A stretch of 64,000 nt of DNA from Hepsetus odoe. Lineage: Eukaryota > Chordata > Actinopteri > Characiformes > Hepsetidae. The DNA lies in assembly GCA_017165825.1 (NCBI GenBank), contig CM029367.1:16110810-16174809 (forward strand). Direction: 5' to 3'. How positions within the stretch are numbered: position 1 is the stretch's first letter; every line of letters starts with the position of its first letter. The position numbers and the translations under genes were made by a program. Below the pieces are notes generated by a model. That model made no database searches. It saw only the letters and a list, made by a program, of their open reading frames with translations, and had not been told where the DNA came from. Below, piece after piece: positions 1 through 8,644 of the stretch.

Positions 1-93
1 CCTGTCGTGCTCAGCCCTTGCAGGGCACTGGGCCAGAGGAGGAGTGTTACATCAGAATCCCTGAGTGGAGGAGCAGCCAAAGGCTCTTCTAAA
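1..93 (+). other. Open frame ending in TAA at window edge; possible C-terminus of an upstream gene
   Basis: Reading from base 3, the frame is open from the window edge to a TAA at 90-92 and contains EEECYIRIPEW. Thirty codons can stay open by chance, and I do not recognise the family. In human 10q24 the gene before SEMA4G is SLF2 in the same orientation, but I cannot link this peptide to it. Confidence 0.15.
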
Positions 94-317
94 CACACTG
101 CACAACCGCTCTATCACTTTGTACACGTTTTTGCAGCATCAAATGTTGCTAACAGATGGAAGGAATTACATGTTGCTGGTTTCTCAGCATTGAGTCATGA
201 TTGTGTTGTATATACATGATGATAACTTGTGCAGTGCATATGCAGGTGGTGTTATACACTAGATACAGACTTGGTTTAGTTTAAACAACATTTTAAGGTA
301 CTAGGAATAATTACCAG

Positions 318-527
318 TGAAGTGAAAGTGACTGTGTTTCACCATGACAATGAAATGCAATCTCTGTGTTTAACCTACACACTCGCAGTTGCAGGCAGCT
401 ATTTAAATTGCAGTAATGGGGATGGTACCTTACTCAAGGGTACCTCGGGGCAACTAACTAATCTGGGACTCAAACCCACAACCTTCCAATCCTGGGGTCT
501 CTAACTACTAGGCTACTGCTGCCCCAA
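318..527 (-). repeat. tRNA-derived SINE (type A), minus strand
   Basis: The right end holds the reversed tRNA-like head (CTACTAGGCTACTGCTGCCCC, B-box-like GGGACTCAAACCC). The body has the shared block GGGGATGGTACCTTACTCAA. The same unit recurs near 21.1, 42.0, 42.8, 48.6, 59.7 and 61.4 kb. Confidence 0.75.
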
Positions 528-903
528 CACAAAAGTGCTGAATAATAAGTTCTATACTGCATTCTCAGTACATTTTAAGCTCTTGTCATATTTCAGTTTT
601 GGAAATAAATCATTATTTTACATATATGTGGATTTGTGGATATTGATTTAATAATAACGATATTATATTAGTTTTTCTAACACAGGACTGGAAATACACT
701 AAACATATTTGGTGAAAGATGATTTTTAACTTGTTAAACATTAGTGACGGTTTCAATGACTATTTTGTTCAGGGCAAGTTAGGTAGTGAGCTTTCCGTGT
801 AAAATGGTACCCAGCCTTGATTTGGCTCAGCTTTAGCAAAAATGTCAGAAAAGCTGAACTGCCCTTCAATGTTTGTGAAGCAGCCACAAGTGTTTGTAAC
901 AAA

Positions 904-960
904 TCAAGGACAGCTTTGCATGTTTGCTGTCTTTCAGTAAACATGCAAAGCTGTCCTTGA
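904..960. repeat. Perfect 22-bp inverted repeat with 13-nt loop
   Basis: The left arm 904-925 (TCAAGGACAGC...) is the exact reverse complement of the right arm 939-960, separated by 926-938. No extension of the stem is seen beyond the arms. The right arm abuts the SINE at 961. Confidence 0.9.
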
Positions 961-1125
961 GGGGCAGCAGTGCCCTAGTGGTTAGGGATTGGAAGATTTT
1001 GGATTTGAATCCCAGATCAGTAGGTTACCCTGAGGTACCCTTGAGTGAGGTACCGTCCCCATCACTGATCCTCAGGCACTGATTATAGCTGCTCACTGCT
1101 GCGCGTGTGCATTGGCTTAAAGCAA
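961..1125 (+). repeat. tRNA-derived SINE (type A), plus strand
   Basis: Starts GGGGCAGCAGTGCCCTAGTG (A-box-like), then a TTTGAATCCC B-box-like segment and the family body with GGTACCGTCCCCATCACTG. It begins immediately after the right arm of a perfect inverted repeat (904-960). Confidence 0.75.
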
Positions 1126-1429
1126 AGGATTCATGTTTTGTGACAAAATAGCCACTTTTACTTTTTCAGTAGTCATGATGATGATAACATTGACAAGGTG
1201 TTTGTGGTGTGTGTGCATGTGCATGCAGGTATGTTTGTTTTTGTATGCAAGTTTGTGCATGCAAACTCTTATCTTACAATCATTCATCCTGAGACTACCC
1301 ACACACTGTTCTCCTTTCTCCCTCTTTTCTCACCTCCTCCTCAAGCACACATTCACTCTTTTCTTTCCTTTACATTGAAACAGTCTATCCCTCGAGTTAC
1401 TTAGCAACTTGACGCTTAAAAGCATCACA

Positions 1430-1620
1430 TTGGGCGGGCGAGGTGTCCAGGCCCCGTTCTTCTCCACCTCCCACATTTAATCATTTCATTTAGTGGCTCT
1501 CTGGGCTTCGATAAGAGGAGCTGTGTGAGGAAAGAGAGTGAGACATCAATTACTGAAATGAGCACATTGAACTTCTCATTGATGAACAGAGCCAGAGAAA
1601 GTGGATATAAAACTAGGTGA
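1430..1620. promoter_or_regulatory. Possible regulatory block upstream of sema4g
   Basis: Contains a GC-box-like GGGCGGGCG followed by TAAT-type homeodomain cores (TTTAATCATTT, ATCAATTACTG) in sequence that is neither repeat-like nor low complexity. This is compositional impression only; no conservation was tested. Confidence 0.2.
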
Positions 1621-2059
1621 TTATATTATACATTATTATATTAAAACAGTGTACACCGTGATGGTTATTTTATCAGGTATATCTACCATAAACATGAACT
1701 TTGTAGGTACACAAGTGACTTAGCTCTTCCTACAGATGCCTTAAAACTGGCTTTAAGGAGTGTTTTATTCATTCAAATCAATGATCATTTTAATTAATCA
1801 GAACCCAATTTATCAGTAGCTTAACACAGTGAATTTAGTTTTGGCCATTGGTGACTCTCTGGTAATATAGACAATATAAACACAAAGTACATGTTCAGAC
1901 ACAGTATACAGGCAATGTCAAGATTATCAATATGTGGTAAATCTGCATCACTCTTGCATACAATAGGAATGTTCATCATATATGGGAAAGGAAATATGAT
2001 GTATTTGTAATTTTTACGCAGTGGTACATAACTTTTGTGGTACAAAGTTATGTTATACC

Positions 2060-2360
2060 TGAAGATAGTACTGTTCAGCTATTTCTGAGGGTTATGGCCA
2101 GAGGGAAGAAGCTGCTCCTGTTTCTAATACATTTTGTTTACAGCAGTTCTGTTGCACATGTTAGAGGGAGGAGTTAAAAAGTTCGTGTCCGAGGAGCGAG
2201 AACTCTGTAATGGTTTTCTCTGCCCATTTCCTCATTCTTGAATAGTACCATTTCTTGCGGATGAGCAGAGGAGAATGATTTCATTTAACTGCCCTAGATG
2301 TTTTGCCGCAGGTAGTTCCCGTTCTGGCTGCACTGATCCAGACCGTGTTGTCATTTTCAA
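2060..2360. repeat. Interspersed repeat fragment of uncertain class
   Basis: Contains ATGGCCAGAGGGAAGAAGCT and related text matching the repeat at 46.57-46.80 kb, so it is a diverged second member of that family. No open frame is seen. Confidence 0.5.
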
Positions 2361-3392
2361 ATAATTTGTACAGCGTAGAAAAATGTACTATAAGCTAAAC
2401 TCCAGAAGGTATTTCTATATTAATGCAATGTTTCAAATTTTTTGGGAGGATCAAAAAGTTAAGTGATTTAATAGCATACATATGTTTTTTTATTCAGCAT
2501 TTTACACTGCATTATGCTGCATTAACTAGGACTTATTATGTAATGGAACATCCAGTCTGTCTTTAATGGGTGACCTATTATATCATTAGAAATATGCATT
2601 GCGATATAATGCATTTATTCATCAGTGTGTCCCCTGGGAGACCTCAGGCTGTCCACAATGTGGTACATTCGGATATGTAGGATTGATACATATGGTTGGA
2701 TTGATGGTTGGATTGATGCAAGAACAGTCTTATCTATCTATTGCCCATGCTCAGAGTAACCTGCACTACTGAAACTGAAGGATAGTGTATTATTATTCCG
2801 TTTGATCTATTTTATTCACTAACTGATATTACGTTTTGCTAGATGTATGAGTGACCACATGAGTGCCTGCAAGTTTGTAATGTAAAATCTTAACTTGCGG
2901 AGCATTCAGATTACTTGTAGTCCAACCAGACAATAAGAATGGGGTTTTTCAGGATATGACTTGCAGGCGTGTGTCTGTGCAGCTCTATTATTCTTCATTA
3001 CATGGTGACGTGGGAGGCAGTTTGTTAATGTCATTCAGGCTGCTTACTCTTGATTTCATGGGTTTTGCCAGCATAAAATCCTCAGTCATCAAAAGGCTTT
3101 ACGTCGATGAGTCAATGTGGGAGGGAATCTGGTTCAGGGTGCAGCGGTTAAAAAAAAATCTGAGCTGCTGGTTCAGCAGTAGGTAAATATGAGTGGGCAG
3201 TAGTTTATACCGCAGAACACTCAGAGTACAGTCACACTACCAGCAGGAGCACTATGTAAACCAAAAACACAGTCCAGTACAGCATATACTGTACAAACCT
3301 CTCACACATACAATAATTACTCTTTTGAATGTTGAAGGTGCTGAATGACGTACAATTTTGGTTCCATGAACATGTTTAAATATACAATTGTG

Positions 3393-3455
<63 letters not shown>

Positions 3456-4438
3456 TCTACAAATCCACTCCCACACACAAACTTATCTGGACACGTGTTC
3501 CTTGTAGTACTGTATGTGAGAAGATTCCAGATTGAAATGTTTTATAACATTTTGAGTAAATCAGCAGCTTTTTTAGGCTTGGAAAAAGTCTAGGTCATTT
3601 TATTGGTTCCTAAATTAAATTTTTAAAGTTTTTTTTCTGAAACTGAAAAAACAAAACACATACACATGTGTACACAGGCACAAAACACGCTCACCCACAG
3701 CTGTCTCCCACTGAGGCAAACTGAATCATGCCTTGGATCTTGTATTGATTAACTAATAAGCAGTGACAGCGTTTCAGTTCAGCAGGCAGGGCAGTCAGGA
3801 TGAGCGAGATGTATGGATGGGTGGAGAATGTCTTATTTAAAACCTTTGTCTGATTTAAAGCTGTTACAGAAACTGGTCTGTGGAGATTGAAGCACAGACA
3901 TTATAGCCACTGGGTGGGATGGGTGGTTCCTTTTTTCCTGTTTTCTTTTCAGTCGTGTGCTCCCTTGTATTCTTACAGAGTAGGTGTAACTCTGATCTTG
4001 TAGATTGAAATTGGAGGAGTTTCTTACAGCTCAACTTTCTTCAGGTGTGTGGCTGTTTGTCTTGCTTGTCTCACCTGATTCTGTGAGCTATAATGGCTGA
4101 ATTGCACTCCTGTCTGAAAACATGAATAGCAGCCATTGTTTTTTCCAACATCCACCATCTGTGATTTAATTCGGGAGACTGCATTGTGCGTTGATGCTGA
4201 CATTGTCTGATTTTTTTGGGTTTTTTTTTTGTGTTTTTTTTTGTTTTTTTTTTCAACTGTAAGATTCTGTAAGAGTATTTAAAGACGTTTCATCTTCTAA
4301 TCGTATGAACAATTTAACTGGATGAAGTAGTAAAATAATAATGTAGATGTAATCATAACAATCTAGGTGTAATTATGAAGTAAAAATATTCTTGATCTTT
4401 AATTGACAGTTATTACATTTTACTAATTTATTTGTTGG
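2361..4438. other. Non-coding stretch, no gene recognised
   Basis: Apart from the CT microsatellite and poly-T runs near 4213-4252, I see no coding or repeat homology. Confidence 0.6.
3393..3450. repeat. (CT)n microsatellite
   Basis: Uninterrupted CT dinucleotides over about 58 bp; the long Leu/Ser and Arg/Glu frames here are artefacts of it. Confidence 0.98.
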
Positions 4439-4587
4439 CATGTGCTCATTATAGTTATGTCACCACAGTGTCCTCATGACGTGTCTCCTGATGTTTGCTT
4501 GTTCTCTCTGGTTTTTGTTGCGATATTATGGAAGCCACTGACCTTTGTTCATGTAACCACATGTAGTTTGGTTAACCTTGCTTTCTT
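4439..4587 (+). repeat. Direct repeat copy 1 (about 148 bp)
   Basis: Shares roughly four bases in five with 5214-5364, including TGTCTCCTGATG, TTCATGTAACCACATG and GTTAACCTTG. Flanks are unrelated, so the unit is bounded. Contains a TGACGTG motif. Confidence 0.8.
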
Positions 4588-5213
4588 TAATACTTGGAGG
4601 TCCAAGATGAAGTACTCTCCTCCACAAATACTGATAACAGGGAAGCAGAACATCACCTTTGAACATTACTCATCTTTATTAATGGCATATTTTCACTGCT
4701 ACTACTTGATCAATACATTTGCAGTGCATAGAAAGTGCAAAACATTTGTGTTACATTTCAGATTTTCAAATTTGACTCATATGTGAAGACTGCATTAGAG
4801 CCAAACATTAAAATAATATTAAGAAAGAATATGTTTCGGATTCTGCTTTCTTTGTGTTATTAGGTAATGCTTTGCAGGACTTATTGCTAAGTGTTAAAAT
4901 AGAGCAACAACTAGTTTCAGGTCAAAGATCAGAGGTCAAAGCACACAGGTCTTTATATACAAACAGATCATTTTATTCAAGATTACATGGCTGACATTTA
5001 ATATTGATAAATCAGGTTTTGCATTCACATTTTGTCCAGTTCACGTATCAATATGTTTTATTTATCGTAATTCTGTGTTCAAATAAAATCTCATTTGCAT
5101 GATTAGCATTTTAGGAATGGAGTAAGCTGGGCCTGGAGCTTTTCAGAAGCCTAACAGCTCAGTGGAAATAAGTCGTGTACTTGGTCTCTAAGTATATAGC
5201 TGTGCTGTATGAG

Positions 5214-5364
5214 GCGTGTGCTCGTTAGTACTACGTCATCACATCATCCTCATGATGTGTCTCCTGATGCTTGCTTATTCTCTCTGGGTTTTTGTTGTGA
5301 TGTTATGGAAACCACTGAATGTTGTTCATGTAACCACATGCTAGTTTTGTTAACCTTGGTTTAA
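5214..5364 (+). repeat. Direct repeat copy 2 (about 150 bp)
   Basis: Same unit and orientation as 4439-4587, about 775 bp away; contains a TACGTCATC motif. Either a local duplication or two members of an undescribed dispersed repeat. Confidence 0.8.
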
Positions 5365-6200
5365 GATTGTTTTAACCTATTTAATCACAGTTTATCTAAT
5401 GATTGTGATTGATCTCTATAGTGCTGTGTGACAGTAAATAGCTATCATCAAGCAGACATTATATCTTGTATCATGTTGACCAAGAACCATTTAGGGCCAT
5501 TTTTAAAAAATGAGAGGGAGAGAGAGAGCGAGAGCGCATGTAGGTACCTTTAGGTAAGTATATGGTGAAAAAGTAAAAGCAGTGGATGCTTTTCATAGTT
5601 GTGCCTTTTCCAACAAAGCATTTTTTTTCATTGAAAGGTTGGATTTCTTATAATACACCCCATTCTGATTGTTGTCAGCTATTCAACTCATGCTCAGCCA
5701 GTTTTGTCTTCTGATAACGTGTGTAATTAGTCTATTGCTCTGCCCTTCTGGGAGACTAGCATCACTTAAGCTCCCTCACACCGGACAGAGGTCACAGGAA
5801 TATTGGTGTATATGGGCAACATGTGATTCCTCTCATGGAATGGTTCAGGGCACAGTTCAGCTTTTAGTATTCTGTTAATCATGCCCACATTTACCCAGAC
5901 CCTGGCCTAGCTGAAGCTAATGGGCAGAAGACGTTTCTGTAGGTTACTTAGGAAACCTACAGGAAAACTATGCAGGAAATTCAGCTGGGTTCACTTTTCC
6001 CAGGTAACACAAAGAGTAGACTTTAGGTGCTTTGTCAGGGGAATTCTTTAAAGCAGTTTTTTATACTTATAGTCATTTAACTGCTTGGTCACTAAAATGA
6101 TTTGATCACTCAGAGAAGTGCACTTTGTATTCTGTAGCACAAGTTGGAGATTGTGCTACTGACTCATTTGAATAGGTATTTTTCCCCATTTGACGTCTGC
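5365..6200. other. Non-coding stretch, no gene recognised
   Basis: Single-copy-looking sequence with a short GA run near 5513. A hydrophobic open frame at 5669-5878 lacks any sema4g similarity or suitable phase-1 donor and is not taken as the missing signal exon. Confidence 0.5.
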
Positions 6201-6207
6201 TGCTTTA

Positions 6208-6209
<2 letters not shown>

Positions 6210-6258
<49 letters not shown>
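6210..6258. repeat. (GT)n microsatellite
   Basis: About 24 GT units without interruption. Confidence 0.98.
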
Positions 6259-6260
<2 letters not shown>

Positions 6261-6787
6261 TTTGCACAATCAGGGAGATATATTGGAGGACTCAAAGGCC
6301 AGGTGTGTGTAAAGATTGCTGTTATCTGGTCGGGTGTTCTGTCATGTTGGAGTATTTAAAAGTGGGTTAAATTGTTTTCCCAGTCTTTAATAGGTAAAGT
6401 TAAACCCTGAGACAGACACACACACACACATTGAGCACATTTTGCTGTCTTTTGACAGAGAATTTTGCCTATTTGTGGTTTACACACTACACAGGGCAGA
6501 CTTAAGGGGTTGTTTTTTATATGTAAATATTTAAATAAAACTCTCCTTTAACACTGAATTAATAAGCAGTGTTACTATTGCAGACAGTCTGTAGCAGTTA
6601 TTTGGTCAAATGATGTCAGGCAATGCAATTAAATGTGTTATTCCTGATTTGAGGGGAAGCAAATGTATCAATGCAGCAATTCAGAAGTTCCAGAAACCTG
6701 AAAGGAGTGGCGCGTTTGTCCCCTGTGAATTTCAGTCTGAAGCTGGAGATCATTACAATCTGTTTAAGCAAACATTGTGAAAATGTT

Positions 6788-6970
6788 GGGGTGGTGGTGG
6801 TCTAGTGGTAGGGTACTTGCCTACAGACCTATGGATTCAGAGGTTCCCGGTTTGAATCCCACCTCTAGCACTACCACCATTGGGTCCCTGAGTAAGACCC
6901 TTAACCCTGTAATTAGGACATGGAAGTCCCTCTGGATAAGAGCGTCTGCTAAATGCCCAAAATGTAAAAA
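6788..6970 (+). repeat. tRNA-derived SINE (type B, HpaI-like tail)
   Basis: tRNA-like head GGTGGTCTAGTGGTAGGG with B box GGTTTGAATCCC, then the tail GGATAAGAGCGTCTGCTAAA shared with salmonid HpaI-type SINEs and their partner LINE. Sister copies at 32.28 and 51.49 kb. Confidence 0.85.
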
Positions 6971-7742
6971 GACACAGCTTGAATCTCTCTCTCTCCCTCC
7001 TTCCCTCTCCCTTTCTTTGTTACTGACCCCTGTTACTTTGACATCTCTCATTTCCAGTTGATAAAATGTAATTAGCACATTTCCAAATCTGGATGCAGCA
7101 TACCATTCATCCCCTTACACACCAAAAGCTGTTCTTGCCAGATACACCCACATAGACAAGGATGGATGTGTAGAATTTGTGTGTCACTGGTTGCGAAAAA
7201 ACACAGCAGCATAAACCTTCCAGCACCAATAACCTGTCCCTCTACAAAGTAAACAAGGAAGCAGGGCTAAGTGTATGTAATTGTGTTGTACGCACCTTGT
7301 GCTGAAAGAGCCCATCCTACGCTCAAGGAACTAATACTCCCTTTAGTTTCACTTGAACTAATTTAAAGGGCTCCTTACACAAGCAAGTACCAAAGTAATC
7401 ACTGAGAAACTGCCGAGTGTATTGTGTTGGATACACTGCTTTGTTATCTTGGGGAAAAGGCCAAAATCCAAACGTTAACCCTCCCCCCTTGTTGTGATGT
7501 CATTCATTAGCACTGAAACCTTTCAGCTTTAACATTTACCGTTAATATATGATGTGTTCCATGTACCTACACTAAGGAAAAATCCCTAAGCCTGTTTTTC
7601 ATTTAAAGAATTTTCGATAAAAATTTGTTTTCTTATTCTACAAGTTTGGAAAAGATACAGTTGAAGTCAAATAGTCATTTAGGCCATCTTCATGCAACCA
7701 ATCTACTTATCAAAGATGGAAGGTGATGAAAATGAATCTCAA

Positions 7743-7890
7743 GTCAAGTCAAGTAGGATTTTATTGTCATTTCAGCCAAATACACAGTACACAGTGAAAC
7801 GAAATAACGTTCCTCCAGGACCCTGGTGCTACACATATGACAACAAGCGAAGCAGCGTTATCAGTACAGTACAGTACAGCAAAATCTGTT
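7743..7890. repeat. Interspersed repeat, 5' part of the 46.2-kb family
   Basis: Starts with CAAGT pentamers, then AGGATTTTATTGTCATTTCA and GTGAAACGAAATA, matching 46200-46300. Truncated after about 150 bp. Confidence 0.7.
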
Positions 7891-7936
7891 GATAGTTGAT
7901 AGAGATAATCTGTTTTTACACAATATCTTGCACATA

Positions 7937-8430
7937 CAGTTTCCTCCAAAGGTACTGGAACAGCAAGGCCACTATATATAGTGGCATATAGTTATATAGT
8001 TCGTGTTTCTGTTTTTAAAGTCTTCTTTGAACAGCACATTATGATGCCTACACCACCCCTGCCCTGTTGAGAAGATGTCACAGACTGTTTTTTCTTTACT
8101 GCTCTCATAATTTGTCTGTTATCGGCTGTTGTTGTTGTTGTTGTGGTTTTCCTTGAGTGACAGGTTTGATATCTGGTGCTCAGTACGCCAGAGATTTCCT
8201 TATTTTGTAATCCAAAGCTTCAGCTGAGAGTAGATTTCAAGAGCTATATAGTTTTTAAAAATGAACCTAAAAGGACTTGTGTAACAACAAGCATCTGTGT
8301 CGCTCCTGTTCCAGTATTTTTGCTCACTTGAAAACTGGGGGTAAGATGCTAAAGGTGGTATGTTCTGTGTAATTTAACATTTCTAAAAAGAAGCATTGGA
8401 TTTGCTGTTCCAAAACTTTTGGAAGGAACT
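7937..8430. mobile_element. Tc1-like MITE
   Basis: The left end (CAGTTTCCTCCAAAGGTACT, GGAACAGCAAGG) is the imperfect reverse complement of the right end (GCTGTTCCAAAACTTTTGGA). The 495-bp interior has no transposase coding. A 16-bp palindrome CCACTATATATAGTGG lies at 7970-7985. It sits just upstream of the first visible sema4g exon. Confidence 0.65.
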
Positions 8431-8463
8431 TTGAAAAACCCTTGGTATTTTAAGGCCTTAGTG

Positions 8464-8493
8464 TGACCTGTGTGTGTGTGTGTCTGTGTGTGT
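8464..8493 (+). repeat. (TG)n tract at the 3' splice site of the first visible sema4g exon
   Basis: A TG-rich run directly precedes TATTAG at 8493-8498 and replaces most of a normal polypyrimidine tract. Confidence 0.9.
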
Positions 8494-8498
8494 ATTAG

Positions 8499-8644
8499 GA
8501 CTGTTGGAGTGTAAACGCTTCAGTGGCACTGCACTGAACTACAGCACACTACTGCTTGAAGAGGAGGCTGGAGTGCTGTATATTGGAGCCAGAGGGGCTC
8601 TGTACGCCCTGCAGGCCGCTAATATCTCCAGCCCCAGTCACACT
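8499..8644 (+). CDS. sema4g: sema4g first visible coding exon (start of sema domain)
   Basis: Residues 1-48 of the visible protein, with the sema-domain opening motifs NYSTLLLEE and GARGALYAL. The acceptor is TATTAG; the first two bases complete a codon begun upstream, so the previous exon ends in phase 1. The donor is GTGAGT at 8645. The tract before the acceptor is TG-rich rather than a normal polypyrimidine run. An in-frame ATG at 8474 lies in that TG repeat and is not a credible start. Confidence 0.9.

Noticed and set aside
904..960. Bona fide microRNA precursor
   Set aside because: The stem stops exactly at 22 bp with no lower stem and abuts a SINE; there is no expression evidence.
5669..5878. 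Hydrophobic frame as the missing sema4g signal-peptide exon
   Set aside because: No phase-1 donor and no similarity to the semaphorin N-terminal region after the hydrophobic part.
6788..6860. Genuine tRNA gene
   Set aside because: A and B boxes are present, but the body and the HpaI-like tail, repeated at three places, show it is a SINE.
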